A stretch of 64,000 nt of DNA from Aquimarina mytili (GCF_016735115.1 NZ_JAERQJ010000004.1:186001-250000); one strand, 5' to 3'. Positions 1-9,903 are shown, counted from the first letter of the stretch. Notes: generated from the sequence alone by a model not told the origin. Translations and numbers: made by a program.

Positions 1-261
1 ATTAATATTAAAAATAAAAAATGGGAAGATGACTTCTCGCCAATAGACGAAATGGGAATTACATATGTAGACACAGAGTATTCTAAAGCATATTTAAGAC
101 ACCTTTTTTCAGTAAACGAAATGTTGGGAAGACAAATAGCAACCATTCATAACCTAGGTTTTTATTTATGGTTGGTTCGAGAAGCTAGAAAACATATCTT
201 AGCTGGAGATTTTTATACTTGGAAAAATATGATGGTTAAACAAATGGATAAAAGATTGTAG
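1..261 (+). CDS. tgt: tRNA-guanine transglycosylase, C-terminal end (partial)
   Basis: The frame is open from base 1 to the TAG at 259-261, giving the last 86 residues of a protein whose 5' part lies outside the window. The sequence, with a TYVDTEYSKAYLRHLF stretch and a long helical tail, matches the end of bacterial queuine/preQ1 tRNA-ribosyltransferase, which exchanges G34 for a queuosine precursor in tRNAs with GUN anticodons. The Lpt permease gene starts one base after the stop, so the two are co-transcribed. Zinc ligands and active site are not in view, so the call rests on the tail and on the usual tgt-lptG neighbourhood in Flavobacteriia. Confidence 0.85.
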   Translation: MNIKNKKWEDDFSPIDEMGITYVDTEYSKAYLRHLFSVNEMLGRQIATIHNLGFYLWLVREARKHILAGDFYTWKNMMVKQMDKRL

Positions 262-262
262 A

Positions 263-1333
263 TTGAAAATATTAGATTGGTACATACTTAAAAGATATTT
301 GGGAACTTTTTTCACGATGATTCTGCTATTTATTCCTATAGGAATTATAGTAGATCTTTCAGAAAAGATAGACAATATGTTAGAGCATAAAGTTCCTGTA
401 AATGCTGTTATAGGATACTATTTAGATTTTACAATATACTTTGCAAATTTGTTATTCCCATTGTTTGTGTTTTTATCGGTAATTTGGTTTACCTCAAAAC
501 TTGCCAATAAAACCGAGATTATAGCCTTCTTAAGCTCTGGAGTCTCTTTTTGGAGGTTTTTAAGACCTTATATGATTGGAGCAATTATTATATGTGTTGG
601 AGCGTTGGCTATGGGATTATTTTTAGCTCCAAAAGCAAGTCAGGGTTTTAACGAGTTTAAATATTCATACCTTAAAAAAGGGAAAAAAGTACAAGAGACT
701 AGGAATGTTTATCGACAGGTTAATGATAGTATATTTTTGTATGCTAATAATTTTAAGCCCCTTGAGAAATCTGCAACTAATTTTACATTAGAATATTTTA
801 ATGGAAATGCTCTGGATACTAAGATTTCAGCCAGAAGAATTACATTTAAAGATAGTATTTACGAGTTAAAGGATTATGTAAAACGTAAGGTATTGGACGA
901 CAGGGATATTATAGAAAGAAGCCCGGTAAAAGACACAATGCTGCCATTTAATATTGATGAGTTTACTCCCGTAACCTATGTAGCAGAAACACTTAACTAT
1001 ACACAGCTAAGCGAGTTCATCGAAAAAGAAAGTAAAAGAGGCTCTTCAGATATAAATAGGTATAAAGTAGTAGCATATAAACGTTGGAGTATACCCATTT
1101 CGGCATTTATACTTACTATTATAGGTGTGGCTGTATCTTCTATGAAAAGAAGAGGAGGGATGGGTGTTAATCTTGCAGTAGGTATTTCATTGGCATTCGT
1201 TTTTATATTTTTTGACAAAGTACTAGGAACTTTAGCAAATCAGTCTGATTTTCCGCCAATTGTAGCGGTTTGGTTTCCTAATATTTCTTTTGGGATTTTA
1301 GCTATTTATCTGTTATATAATGCTAAGCGCTAA
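263..1333 (+). CDS. LptF/LptG family LPS-export permease
   Basis: A 356-aa membrane protein of the YjgP/YjgQ family. Three N-terminal transmembrane segments (about residues 12-35, 55-80, 100-120), a periplasmic beta-jellyroll-like middle (about 125-260) and three C-terminal segments (270-355) are the expected layout. LptF/G with LptB extract lipopolysaccharide from the inner membrane and pass it to LptC/A. The start is a TTG one base after the tgt stop; no in-frame ATG gives a full first helix. Bacteroidota carry two such permeases in separate places; position next to tgt suggests the LptG-type copy, but I cannot assign F or G firmly. Confidence 0.88.
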   Translation: MKILDWYILKRYLGTFFTMILLFIPIGIIVDLSEKIDNMLEHKVPVNAVIGYYLDFTIYFANLLFPLFVFLSVIWFTSKLANKTEIIAFLSSGVSFWRFLRPYMIGAIIICVGALAMGLFLAPKASQGFNEFKYSYLKKGKKVQETRNVYRQVNDSIFLYANNFKPLEKSATNFTLEYFNGNALDTKISARRITFKDSIYELKDYVKRKVLDDRDIIERSPVKDTMLPFNIDEFTPVTYVAETLNYTQLSEFIEKESKRGSSDINRYKVVAYKRWSIPISAFILTIIGVAVSSMKRRGGMGVNLAVGISLAFVFIFFDKVLGTLANQSDFPPIVAVWFPNISFGILAIYLLYNAKR

Positions 1334-2252
1334 ACTTCAGAATTATCTACATCTACACTTTATTATTTTCGTATGGGGGTTTACTGCCATATTAGGAGAA
1401 TTAATTTCTATAGAAGCTATTCCGTTGGTTTGGTACAGAATGCTACTAGCCTCTGGGTTTATTTATGTATACATTTATTATAAAAGAATTTCGTTAGCAG
1501 TATCTAGAAAGTTATTCCTTACGCTTTTTTTTGCAGGAATTATTATTGCATTGCATTGGATTACTTTTTTTGCTGCGATAAAAGTTTCTAATGTATCAAT
1601 AACATTAGCAATGCTATCAACTGGGGCATTTTTCACCTCGATTCTTGAACCGATTTTTTATAAAAGAAAATTAATCTGGTATGAGGTTGTATTTGGGATA
1701 TTGGTAATTTGTGGGTTGTATATTATTTTTAATGTTGAAGGAAATTATGTTTTAGGCATTATTTATGCCTTATGCTCTGCATTTTTATCATCCGTTTTTT
1801 CATTAATTAATGGTAAGATGGCACAACAATACAACCCATCAATGATTTCTTTTTATGAATTGTTAAGTGGAGTAGGGGTAATTACATTGTATTTGGTTGG
1901 GATAACTTTTATAGGAAAAGAATTTGAAGGGTTTACCATTTCCTTTTTTCAATTGTCAATATCAGATTGGATGTATTTATTGATCTTGGCATCTGTGTGC
2001 ACGGCATATGCATTTATAGGTTCGGTACAAGTAATGAAGTATTTAAGTCCATATACAGTAATGCTAACCATTAATTTAGAACCTGTTTATGGTATTGCAC
2101 TGGCATTCTTCATTTTTGGGGATACAGAAAAAATGAGCCCTCAATTTTATTATGGAGCAATGCTCATTTTTTGTACTGTAATACTGAATGGAATCTTCAA
2201 AAATGCTAAAAAAATAAAAAGAGCATCCACTTTAGGTAACAATACGAAGTAA
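1320..2252 (+). CDS. DMT-superfamily transporter (EamA domain)
   Basis: A 310-aa protein with ten predicted transmembrane helices in two EamA-type halves, typical of drug/metabolite transporters that move amino acids, nucleobases or other small metabolites across the inner membrane. The ATG at 1320 overlaps the end of the permease gene by 14 bases, indicating translational coupling. The C-terminus is lysine-rich, as usual for a cytosolic tail. Substrate cannot be read from sequence. Confidence 0.85.
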   Translation: MLSAKLQNYLHLHFIIFVWGFTAILGELISIEAIPLVWYRMLLASGFIYVYIYYKRISLAVSRKLFLTLFFAGIIIALHWITFFAAIKVSNVSITLAMLSTGAFFTSILEPIFYKRKLIWYEVVFGILVICGLYIIFNVEGNYVLGIIYALCSAFLSSVFSLINGKMAQQYNPSMISFYELLSGVGVITLYLVGITFIGKEFEGFTISFFQLSISDWMYLLILASVCTAYAFIGSVQVMKYLSPYTVMLTINLEPVYGIALAFFIFGDTEKMSPQFYYGAMLIFCTVILNGIFKNAKKIKRASTLGNNTK

Positions 2253-2258
2253 AGTTTT

Positions 2259-2266
2259 TATATTTG
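2259..2266 (+). promoter_or_regulatory. Possible -7 box (TATATTTG) upstream of accA
   Basis: TATATTTG fits the TAnnTTTG -7 consensus of the Bacteroidota primary sigma factor and sits 40 bases before the accA ATG. No good TTG -33 box is seen at the right distance, so this is a weak call. Confidence 0.35.
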
Positions 2267-2305
2267 TCAGCTAACCCTAGTTAATAATAAATTATATTCT
2301 TGATT

Positions 2306-3259
2306 ATGGAATATTTAGAATTTGAACTCCCTATAAAAGAGCTTAAAGAACAATTTGATAAAGCTTGCGCCATTGGTGAAGAAAGCGAAGTTGATGTAAC
2401 AGATACCTGTAAGCAAATCGAAAAGAAACTTAAAGAGACTAAAAAAGAAATATATAAGAATCTTACTCCTTGGCAGAGAGTACAGTTGTCAAGGCACCCG
2501 TCAAGGCCTTATACTCTTGATTATATCGATGCTATTTGTGGGGAATCTTTTTTAGAACTACATGGAGATCGCACCGTAAAAGACGATAAAGCAATGATTG
2601 GTGGTTTAGGTAAAATTGGAAATCAGAGCTTTATGTTTATTGGTCAACAAAAAGGATACAATACCAAAACACGACAGTATCGTAATTTTGGAATGGCAAA
2701 TCCCGAAGGATATCGTAAAGCACTTCGTCTGATGAAAAGTGCAGAAAAGTTTAATATTCCTGTGGTAAGTTTTGTTGATACTCCTGGTGCATACCCTGGT
2801 TTAGAAGCTGAAGAAAGAGGACAAGGAGAGGCGATAGCCAGAAATATTTTAGAAATGACACGCCTTAAAGTACCTATAATTGTTGTTATTATTGGTGAAG
2901 GAGCTAGTGGTGGAGCATTAGGAATTGGTGTTGGAGATAAAGTATTAATGTTAGAAAATACGTGGTATTCTGTTATCTCTCCAGAGTCTTGTTCATCAAT
3001 TCTATGGCGTAGCTGGGAGTTTAAGGAGCAAGCTGCTGAAGCTTTAAAACTTACGGCAACAGATATGAAAAAACAAAAGCTCATTGACGAGATAGTAAAA
3101 GAACCATTAGGAGGAGCGCATAGCGACCGCGAAACTACATTCAAAACAGTAAGAGATAATATTTTATCATCTTTTGATGAATTAAAAAACTTATCACCAG
3201 AAGATTTGATGGAAAAACGTATGGATAAATATGCAAGCATGGGAGTCTTTAAAGACTAA
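2306..3259 (+). CDS. accA: Acetyl-CoA carboxylase carboxyltransferase subunit alpha
   Basis: A 317-aa AccA, the usual length. It forms the carboxyltransferase of acetyl-CoA carboxylase with AccD, moving the carboxyl group from biotin to acetyl-CoA to give malonyl-CoA for fatty-acid synthesis. The N-terminal helical domain is followed by the crotonase-fold core with the glycine-rich [12 protein letters not shown] oxyanion/CoA region (about residues 200-212) and the [12 protein letters not shown] stretch. I chose the ATG at 2306 over an upstream TTG at 2300 because families begin with [11 protein letters not shown] residues. A terminator follows at 3285-3315. Confidence 0.96.
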   Translation: MEYLEFELPIKELKEQFDKACAIGEESEVDVTDTCKQIEKKLKETKKEIYKNLTPWQRVQLSRHPSRPYTLDYIDAICGESFLELHGDRTVKDDKAMIGGLGKIGNQSFMFIGQQKGYNTKTRQYRNFGMANPEGYRKALRLMKSAEKFNIPVVSFVDTPGAYPGLEAEERGQGEAIARNILEMTRLKVPIIVVIIGEGASGGALGIGVGDKVLMLENTWYSVISPESCSSILWRSWEFKEQAAEALKLTATDMKKQKLIDEIVKEPLGGAHSDRETTFKTVRDNILSSFDELKNLSPEDLMEKRMDKYASMGVFKD

Positions 3260-3284
3260 CCCCTAAAAAATCACTTATTACCTT

Positions 3285-3315
3285 AATCTGAAGTTTTTAA
3301 CTTCAGATTTTTTTA
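3285..3315 (+). terminator. Rho-independent terminator after accA
   Basis: Nine-base perfect stem (AATCTGAAG at 3285-3293 with CTTCAGATT at 3301-3309) with a 7-base loop, followed by a run of T to 3315. Confidence 0.85.
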
Positions 3316-3356
3316 TACTTATTAACAATAAAAATTACTTATTAACAGTTCATTTG

Positions 3357-3385
3357 TTGAAGAACGGTGGACATTCGTATCTTTG
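3357..3385 (+). promoter_or_regulatory. Primary-sigma promoter of dnaB
   Basis: TTG at 3357-3359 and TATCTTTG at 3378-3385 are separated by 18 bases, matching the Bacteroidota TTG/TAnnTTTG promoter. Transcription from here would start near 3392, which excludes the upstream TTG start at 3389 and supports the ATG at 3428. Confidence 0.7.
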
Positions 3386-3427
3386 TAATTGAGTAAATCT
3401 CTTTACAATTTTTTTACATTCGTGGTT

Positions 3428-4972
3428 ATGGAAAAAGTACAGCAAGCTCAAGAAATAAGTTACGGTCGGGGGAACGTAATATCGCTTGAGAAAGGAAAAA
3501 TACCTCCTCAAGCCGTTGATTTAGAGGAAGTTGTGCTCGGGGCAATGATGATTGATAAGAAAGGGGTTGATGAAATTATTGATATTCTTAATCCAGATGT
3601 TTTTTATCGAGAAGCGCATCAATACATCTTTGAAGCTATATATAAACTCTTCGAAAACTCAGAGCCAATAGACTTATTAACGGTTTCTAGCCAACTAAAG
3701 AAGGATTCTAGGTTAGAACTCGCTGGAGGAGACTATTACCTAATCCAACTTACGCAAAAAGTAGCATCTTCGGCGCATATAGAGTTTCATGCGCGTATTA
3801 TTCTTCAAAAATATATTCAACGTAGTTTGATTAAAATCTCGAATGAAATTATTGAAGAGTCATATGATGAAACTACTGATGTTTTTGATTTGTTGGATAT
3901 GGCAGAATCCAGGCTGTATGAGGTTACTCAAGGTAATATAAAAAGATCGACAGAAACAGCTCAGAGTTTAGTAATTCAAGCTAAGAAAAAAATACAGGAA
4001 ATATCAAACAAAGAAGGACTAAGTGGAATACCGTCAGGTTTTGATAAATTGGATAGATTGACCTCGGGGTGGCAGCCAAGTGATTTAATCATTGTGGCTG
4101 CCCGTCCGGGTATGGGAAAAACGGCGTTGACATTATCTATGGCAAGAAATATGGCTGTTGGTCAAAATATTCCGGTAGCATTCTTTTCTTTGGAAATGTC
4201 ATCTGTACAGCTGATAACACGTTTAATTTCTTCAGAAACAGGGCTTTCTTCTGAAAAATTGCGTACAGGAAAGCTTGAAAAACATGAATGGGAACAACTT
4301 AATGTAAAAGTTAAAGACTTAGAAAAAGCTCCATTATTTATTGATGATACTCCATCATTATCGATTTTTGACCTTAGAGCAAAAGCACGACGATTATCTT
4401 CTCAGCATGGCATCAAAATGATTGTTATTGATTATTTACAGTTGATGACCGCAGGAGGAACGGGTAAAAATGGTAATCGTGAACAAGAAATTTCTACCAT
4501 TTCTCGTAACCTTAAAGCCCTAGCAAAAGAACTAAATGTTCCAGTAATTGCGCTATCTCAGCTTTCTCGTGCTGTGGAAACTCGTGGAGGTAGTAAAAGA
4601 CCTTTACTTAGTGATCTTCGTGAATCTGGAGCAATCGAGCAAGATGCCGATATCGTATCATTTATTTATAGACCAGAATACTATAAAATTGATGAGTGGG
4701 ATGATGAAGAAAGATCTCCTACACAAGGACAAGGAGAATTTATTGTGGCCAAGCACCGTAATGGAGGTTTAGACAATATAAGGTTAAAATTCATTGGTCA
4801 CTTAGGTAAATTTGATAACTTAGATGATTTCAGTACTCCTTTTGAGTTTCATTCTAAAATGAATGAAGGGGAAGAAGATGATCCGTTTAGTACCACTCAT
4901 CTTCCTAGTGCAGACGAGGCTTTTGGGAGTAGTATAAATGATTCTAGTGATGATGACGAAGTTCCTTTCTAA
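3428..4972 (+). CDS. dnaB: Replicative DNA helicase DnaB
   Basis: A 514-aa hexameric replicative helicase that unwinds DNA 5'-3' at the fork. The N-terminal primase-interaction domain starts at PPQAVDLEEVVLGAMM; the RecA-fold C-terminal domain has Walker A ARPGMGKTALT (about residue 223), Walker B IVIDYLQLM and the LSQLSRAVETR and RESGAIEQDAD motifs. An acidic tail of about 40 residues follows. The ATG at 3428 was chosen because a promoter -7 box lies at 3378-3385. The next gene starts inside the end of dnaB (35-base overlap), so they are likely coupled. Confidence 0.97.
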   Translation: MEKVQQAQEISYGRGNVISLEKGKIPPQAVDLEEVVLGAMMIDKKGVDEIIDILNPDVFYREAHQYIFEAIYKLFENSEPIDLLTVSSQLKKDSRLELAGGDYYLIQLTQKVASSAHIEFHARIILQKYIQRSLIKISNEIIEESYDETTDVFDLLDMAESRLYEVTQGNIKRSTETAQSLVIQAKKKIQEISNKEGLSGIPSGFDKLDRLTSGWQPSDLIIVAARPGMGKTALTLSMARNMAVGQNIPVAFFSLEMSSVQLITRLISSETGLSSEKLRTGKLEKHEWEQLNVKVKDLEKAPLFIDDTPSLSIFDLRAKARRLSSQHGIKMIVIDYLQLMTAGGTGKNGNREQEISTISRNLKALAKELNVPVIALSQLSRAVETRGGSKRPLLSDLRESGAIEQDADIVSFIYRPEYYKIDEWDDEERSPTQGQGEFIVAKHRNGGLDNIRLKFIGHLGKFDNLDDFSTPFEFHSKMNEGEEDDPFSTTHLPSADEAFGSSINDSSDDDEVPF

Positions 4973-6272
4973 AACAGAAAATTTAGTTGATCGAGTGGCA
5001 ATACCAAAAAAAGGTATAAAATATCTCTATGTTATTTTAATATGTCTTTTCTCGTTACAGTCGTATGCATCGTACGTATTAATCCCTATGGATGCAGAGA
5101 GTCAACAAAATCATTTAAAAGCTTATGGTATTACTTATTGGACTTTGAGCAAAGATCTTAAGGTTAAATGGTTACTTAACTATCGCGGTGGTTCTTTTCT
5201 TTTACCAGATACAGAAGATATTCGAAAAGAATGTACAATTCGAGGGGTTACATATGAAGTCTTAAGCACTTCTAAAACTGAAGAAATTCTTGAAGAAATT
5301 AGTAGTCCTTCGCAAAACATGGAGGCAGTTATTTTAGAGAAGGCTCCAAAAATTGCAGTGTATTCTCCAAAAGGAAACCAACCCTGGGATGATGCAGTAA
5401 CCATGGTGCTTACATTTGCCGAAATTCCTTACGAAACGATTTATGATAGAGAAGTATTAGAAGATAATTTAATTTTGTACGATTGGTTGCACTTGCATCA
5501 TGAAGATTTTACAGGGCAATATGGTAAGTTTTATGCTTCTTATAGAGCAGCTCCTTGGTATATAAGAGAAAAAGCTGAAGCCGAAAAACTTGCAAAATCT
5601 TTAGGGTATAGTAAAGTTTCTGAAGAAAAACTTGCAGTAGCTTTAAAAATAAGAGATTATGTTGTTGGAGGAGGATTTATGTTTGCCATGTGTAGTGCCA
5701 CTGATAGTTTTGAAATTGCTCTTTCTGCTCAGGGGATAGATATTTGTGAACCTATGTTTGATGGTGATCCTAGTGAGCCTGGATATCAATCTAAAATTGA
5801 TTACAATAAAACCTTTGCATTCAAAAATTTTACCTTAGAAAGAAGTCCAAATGTATATGAGTTTTCTTCTATTGATATGACTCGAAATCGTCGAATTTCT
5901 AAAACAACAGATTATTTTACTTTGATGGATTTTTCGGCAAAATGGGACCCTATCCCTACGATGTTATGCCAAAATCATACAGCTTTAGTCAAAGGGTTTA
6001 TGGGGCAAACCACTGCGTATAATCCCAATGAGATTAAATCCAATGTTCTAATTTTAGGAGAGAATAAAACCAATGGAGAAGCTCGCTATATTCATGGTAT
6101 AAAAGGAAAAGGGTTCTTTACTTTTTATGGGGGGCATGACCCAGAGGATTATACCCATAGAGTTGGGGATCCAAAAACAGAATTAGAACTTCATCCAAAC
6201 TCACCTGGGTATCGTTTAATTTTGAATAATGTTCTTTTTCCTGCTGCCAAAAAGAAAAAGCAGAAAACCTGA
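4938..6272 (+). CDS. Exported protein of the family often labelled 'asparagine synthetase B' in Flavobacteriia
   Basis: A 444-aa protein with an N-terminal hydrophobic signal segment (about residues 28-44) followed by the mature start SYVLIPMDAESQQNHLKAYG. I recognise it as the family that follows dnaB in many Flavobacteriia and is frequently annotated as asparagine synthetase B. I see neither an N-terminal Cys glutaminase site nor the SGGxDS PP-loop of AsnB, and an export signal does not fit that enzyme, so the name is probably an error. A middle part (about 135-240) resembles a class-I glutamine-amidotransferase-like/ThuA-type fold by feel only. Starts at 4950 or 4953 are alternatives. Function unknown. 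Confidence 0.8.
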   Translation: MILVMMTKFLSKTENLVDRVAIPKKGIKYLYVILICLFSLQSYASYVLIPMDAESQQNHLKAYGITYWTLSKDLKVKWLLNYRGGSFLLPDTEDIRKECTIRGVTYEVLSTSKTEEILEEISSPSQNMEAVILEKAPKIAVYSPKGNQPWDDAVTMVLTFAEIPYETIYDREVLEDNLILYDWLHLHHEDFTGQYGKFYASYRAAPWYIREKAEAEKLAKSLGYSKVSEEKLAVALKIRDYVVGGGFMFAMCSATDSFEIALSAQGIDICEPMFDGDPSEPGYQSKIDYNKTFAFKNFTLERSPNVYEFSSIDMTRNRRISKTTDYFTLMDFSAKWDPIPTMLCQNHTALVKGFMGQTTAYNPNEIKSNVLILGENKTNGEARYIHGIKGKGFFTFYGGHDPEDYTHRVGDPKTELELHPNSPGYRLILNNVLFPAAKKKKQKT

Positions 6273-6335
6273 TACTTTTGTAAGTTTTTTATTCTACTAC
6301 GACTATATCTGCCATAATGCAAATCATAGATTAAG

Positions 6336-7133
6336 ATGAAAAAACTAACCTTATCAATAGTACTTACTATTGTTTTTATTTCTTGTAAACAAGAAAACAC
6401 ATCCAAAAAACATGTAGATATCCAAGAAGAATCAAAGGAGCAAACGATACCCGATCGATCTCAAGATTTTCCAAAAGATATAGCGGCAATTTTTAAAGCC
6501 CATGGTGGTATTAAAGCTTTTGATGAAAAAAATACTTTAATTTTTGAGTTATCCAACCCAGAAGGGAATGAAAAACATACTACAGACCTTAAAACTCGTC
6601 ATGCGCGTATTGAAACTGATAAATTTACTTTAGGTTTTGATGGTAATAAAGCTTGGTTACAACAAGATTCAACATATTTTAAGGGAGACCCTCGTTTTTA
6701 TCATAATCTAATGTTTTATTTTTATGCTATGCCTTTTGTATTGGGAGATGATGGAATTTCATACGAAAAAACTGAAGCGCTTATGGTGGGAGATCAATCA
6801 TATCCGGGATATAAAATATCATATGGAGATGGAGTAGGAGATTCGCCAAAGGATAACTACTTTTTGTATTATGATGCCACCTCTAATCAAATGAAATACT
6901 TGGGGTATACAGTAACTTTTTTTAGTAAAGAAACTAGCGAAAAAATTAGCCTGATCGAATATTCTGATTGGAATGATGTTGATGGATTGTTGTTGCCTAA
7001 AACACTGAAATGGAGAACATATGAAGAAGGCGAAGTAGGAGATGTTAAAAGCGAAAGAACTTTTGTTAATGCTAAAGCAAGAAAAGAAAGACCTTCACCA
7101 GATATATTTAAACAGTCAGCTGTAAAAAAATAA
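6336..7133 (+). CDS. Lipoprotein of the DUF6503 type
   Basis: A 265-aa protein with a lipoprotein signal peptide (lipobox around VFISC, Cys at residue 17) and a mature domain rich in beta strands. The recurring pattern HGGIKAFDEKNTLIFEL, GFDGNKAW and YPGYKISYGDG is that of the Bacteroidota DUF6503 family, which resembles LolA/outer-membrane-lipoprotein-sorting folds. Role unknown; likely periplasmic or outer-membrane anchored. It is followed by a clear terminator at 7163. DUF number from memory. Confidence 0.75.
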   Translation: MKKLTLSIVLTIVFISCKQENTSKKHVDIQEESKEQTIPDRSQDFPKDIAAIFKAHGGIKAFDEKNTLIFELSNPEGNEKHTTDLKTRHARIETDKFTLGFDGNKAWLQQDSTYFKGDPRFYHNLMFYFYAMPFVLGDDGISYEKTEALMVGDQSYPGYKISYGDGVGDSPKDNYFLYYDATSNQMKYLGYTVTFFSKETSEKISLIEYSDWNDVDGLLLPKTLKWRTYEEGEVGDVKSERTFVNAKARKERPSPDIFKQSAVKK

Positions 7134-7162
7134 GAATACAATAAAACTTATAACATGAAGTG

Positions 7163-7186
7163 ACCCACCCAATAGGTGGGTTTTTC
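7163..7186 (+). terminator. Rho-independent terminator
   Basis: ACCCACC (7163-7169) pairs with GGTGGGT (7175-7181) across a 5-base loop, followed by TTTTC. It ends the dnaB-lipoprotein transcription block. Confidence 0.85.
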
Positions 7187-7400
7187 TGTTTCGATTTAAC
7201 AAGTTCAAATTTTTTTTAATAAAAATACATAGGCTTTTTTCAAGATATCATAATGTACAAAGTTGTTTTTCAAGATTCGTTATAGAATTTTCAATTTTAG
7301 GATGATTTTAGACAAAAGATGCGGTACTGTAAAAAATCGACGAAGCTAAATTTTTCTAATTTTACGAAAACGATATAGTAAATCATATAAAAATTTCCAT

Positions 7401-8522
7401 ATGTATAAAGAACTTAATACTAGTACAAGGATATTAATGGGGCCAGGACCATCTGATGCACATCCTCGTGTTCTAAAAGCGATGTCTACTCCTTTAATCG
7501 GTCATTTAGATCCAGAATTTGTAACGATAATGGATGAGGTGAAAACGATGGTACAGGAAACTTTTATTACTAAAAATCATTTAACCTTTGTAGTGTCTGC
7601 ACCAGGAAGTGCAGGTATGGAAACTTGTTTGGTAAATCTATTAGAACCTGGAGACGAAGCTATCATATGTATTAATGGTGTTTTTGGGGGAAGAATGGCT
7701 GATATTGCAGAACGTTGTGGAGCAACGGTTCATAAAATCGAAAAAGAATGGGGTACTGTTGTATCTCCAGAAGATATTAAAAAAGCCCTTGATAAATGCC
7801 CAAAACCCAAATTAGTAGCTCTAGTGCATGCTGAGACCTCTACAGGTGCATTGCAGCCTTTAAAAGAAATTAGTGATTTGGTTCATAATGCAGGAGGTTT
7901 ATTAATGGTAGATGCCGTTACTTCATATTGTGGTATGGAACTTCAAGTTGATGATTGGGATATAGATGCAATTTATACCGGAACACAAAAATGCTTGAGT
8001 GCTCCTCCGGGATTATCGCCTGTTAGTTTTTCGGATAGAGCAGTAAAAGCTCTTGAAAATAGAAAAACCAAAGTACAAAGCTGGTTCTTAGATCTAAGTT
8101 TGGTTAAAAATTACTGGGGAGGTGCTAAACGAGCCTATCACCATACTGCACCGGTATCTTCGGTTTATGCATTGAGAGAATCATTGCGTATAGTTTTAGA
8201 AGAAGGATTAGAAAATCGTTGGAAAAGACATCAGGAAGTACATCACGTTTTAAAAACGAAATTAGAATCTTTAGGATTTAGATATTTGGTTGAAGAGCAG
8301 TATAGATTACCTAACCTAAATTCTGTCTTTTTACCAGAAGGAAATGATGAGGCTTTGATTCGATCTAAACTATTAAATGATTATAATATTGAAGTAGGAG
8401 GCGGTTTAGGCGCATTTGCTGGTAAAATATGGAGAATTGGTATTATGGGTGAAAGTTGCACGCTTAATCATGTAAATATGTTGATTAGCGCACTTGAGGA
8501 TATAAAAGAATTTAAAAATTAG
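7401..8522 (+). CDS. Class-V aminotransferase (alanine/serine-glyoxylate type)
   Basis: A 373-aa PLP enzyme of the alanine-glyoxylate/serine-pyruvate aminotransferase group. The start TRILMGPGPSDAHPRVL, the PLP-binding Asp in LLMVDAVTSYCG and the Schiff-base lysine in YTGTQKCLSAPPGL are all present, as is the C-terminal substrate Arg region GKIWRIGIMGE. It probably moves the amino group of alanine or serine to glyoxylate in the cytosol. Specificity for alanine or serine cannot be settled. It stands alone between two terminators. About 215 bases upstream (7187-7400) hold no gene I can see. Confidence 0.9.
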   Translation: MYKELNTSTRILMGPGPSDAHPRVLKAMSTPLIGHLDPEFVTIMDEVKTMVQETFITKNHLTFVVSAPGSAGMETCLVNLLEPGDEAIICINGVFGGRMADIAERCGATVHKIEKEWGTVVSPEDIKKALDKCPKPKLVALVHAETSTGALQPLKEISDLVHNAGGLLMVDAVTSYCGMELQVDDWDIDAIYTGTQKCLSAPPGLSPVSFSDRAVKALENRKTKVQSWFLDLSLVKNYWGGAKRAYHHTAPVSSVYALRESLRIVLEEGLENRWKRHQEVHHVLKTKLESLGFRYLVEEQYRLPNLNSVFLPEGNDEALIRSKLLNDYNIEVGGGLGAFAGKIWRIGIMGESCTLNHVNMLISALEDIKEFKN

Positions 8523-8528
8523 ATATTT

Positions 8529-8590
8529 TAAGCCTCACAGGGCGTAGTTGCTAAACTTATCGCAGCAAAACACCTGTGAGGCTTATTTTT
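8529..8590. terminator. Bidirectional terminator between convergent genes
   Basis: A perfect 12-base stem (8529-8540 with 8574-8585) encloses a 33-base loop and has A/T tracts on both sides (TTTTA before, TTATTTTTA after). It sits between the aminotransferase gene and the minus-strand amidohydrolase gene and can serve both. Confidence 0.75.
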
Positions 8591-9896
8591 ATTGTCCGTA
8601 TTTATTACTGTAGCGTTTCCAAAGTTTAGTTTGATGACTTTCTAAACTAATTTCCCTACCTTGAATAAAAGCTTTTTCTAATTGATTCGTACGCATATCC
8701 AAAGCATCACCAACACTAATAAATAAAGTAGCATCTTTACCAACTTCTAGAGTTCCTGTGATATGATCAATACCCAAGATTTTAGCACTATTACCAGTAA
8801 TCAGTTGCAGCGCTTTTTCTTTGTCCAGACCATGGGCAGCTACTGTTCCTGCCTGAAAAGGAAGATTTCTGGCATTGGCCCGTTCCATACTACCACTATT
8901 TTGTAAAGCAACCAACACTCCTGCATCTATCAATAATTTTGCATTCTTATAGGGGCGATCATAATCATCATCTTCATAACTAGGAGTAGAGTGCGTTCTT
9001 TTTAACAATATAGGAACATTATTTTGTTTCAATTGAGTGGCTACTTTATAAGCTTCATCACCTCCAACAAGTACCATTTTCTTTATGCCATATTCTTTGC
9101 TAAATGATAATGCTTCAAGAATTCCTTTTTCTGCGCTAACATGAATAAATAGTGTTTTAGAACCCTCAAAAACTCCACTCATAGCAAGATAAGGGAGGTT
9201 TTTGGAAGTCATATCTTTTGCTTTTATACCGGCTTTGGCTTGTAGCATAAACTCTTTTAATGCTTTGGTCTGCTTTGTATAGTCTTTATTGGGTTTTAAA
9301 CCAGGATCTTCTCCTAACCACCATCGACCACTTTTATAACTATCCGGCCAGTTGATATGAATTCCGTCATCAACTTTAATCACGGCATCTTCCCAATTCC
9401 ATGCATCTAATTGTACAATCGACGAGGTTCCCGAAATTCTACCTCCTCTTGGGGTTACTTGTGCTATTAACACACCATTTGGTCTCATACTTTCTACAAT
9501 TTTACTTTCGGCATTGTAGGCAATGATACTTCTAATATGTGGATTATAACTTCCTATTTCCGAATCATCATCTGATGCACGAACTGCTGCAATTTCTACC
9601 AGTCCTAATGTAGAATTAGGAGCAATAAATCCTGGGTATACATGCTTGTCAGCGGCATCTATCATTTCTCCTTTTGCCGGTACGCTTGCTGCGCTTCCTA
9701 TAGCAGTTATTTTTCCATTTTCGAAAACAATATTGCAGTTTTCTATAACTTCTCCATTACCAATATGTGCTGTTGTTCCGGTGATTGTTATCGTTTCAGA
9801 TTGAGCTTTAGCCGGTGTTTGCTGTGCACTTGTTTTTCCGAAGGAAAAAACACAGAGTGCTATTAAGAATATTATATTTTTCATCTTTTTTGACAT
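8589..9896 (-). CDS. Exported amidohydrolase-like protein lacking the HxH metal motif
   Basis: A 435-aa protein with a signal peptide (cleavage near residue 24, FGKTSAQ) and an amidohydrolase/imidazolonepropionase-like chain: N-terminal beta-sandwich (NIVFENGKITAIGSAA), TIM-barrel core, and the closing GTLEVGKDATLFISVGD strand. The position that normally carries the first metal pair (GxxDxHxH) reads GFIAPNSTLGL, so the HxH is missing. It may be a non-catalytic partner of the larger amidohydrolase 7 bases upstream. The two are one operon. ATG at 9884 is an alternative start that gives a more standard signal peptide. Confidence 0.8.
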   Translation of the reverse strand: MSKKMKNIIFLIALCVFSFGKTSAQQTPAKAQSETITITGTTAHIGNGEVIENCNIVFENGKITAIGSAASVPAKGEMIDAADKHVYPGFIAPNSTLGLVEIAAVRASDDDSEIGSYNPHIRSIIAYNAESKIVESMRPNGVLIAQVTPRGGRISGTSSIVQLDAWNWEDAVIKVDDGIHINWPDSYKSGRWWLGEDPGLKPNKDYTKQTKALKEFMLQAKAGIKAKDMTSKNLPYLAMSGVFEGSKTLFIHVSAEKGILEALSFSKEYGIKKMVLVGGDEAYKVATQLKQNNVPILLKRTHSTPSYEDDDYDRPYKNAKLLIDAGVLVALQNSGSMERANARNLPFQAGTVAAHGLDKEKALQLITGNSAKILGIDHITGTLEVGKDATLFISVGDALDMRTNQLEKAFIQGREISLESHQTKLWKRYSNKYGQ

Positions 9897-9903
9897 CTTG
9901 GTT

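Noticed and set aside
2644..3240. 198-residue minus-strand ORF inside accA
   Set aside because: Shadow of a clear plus-strand gene; no family features.
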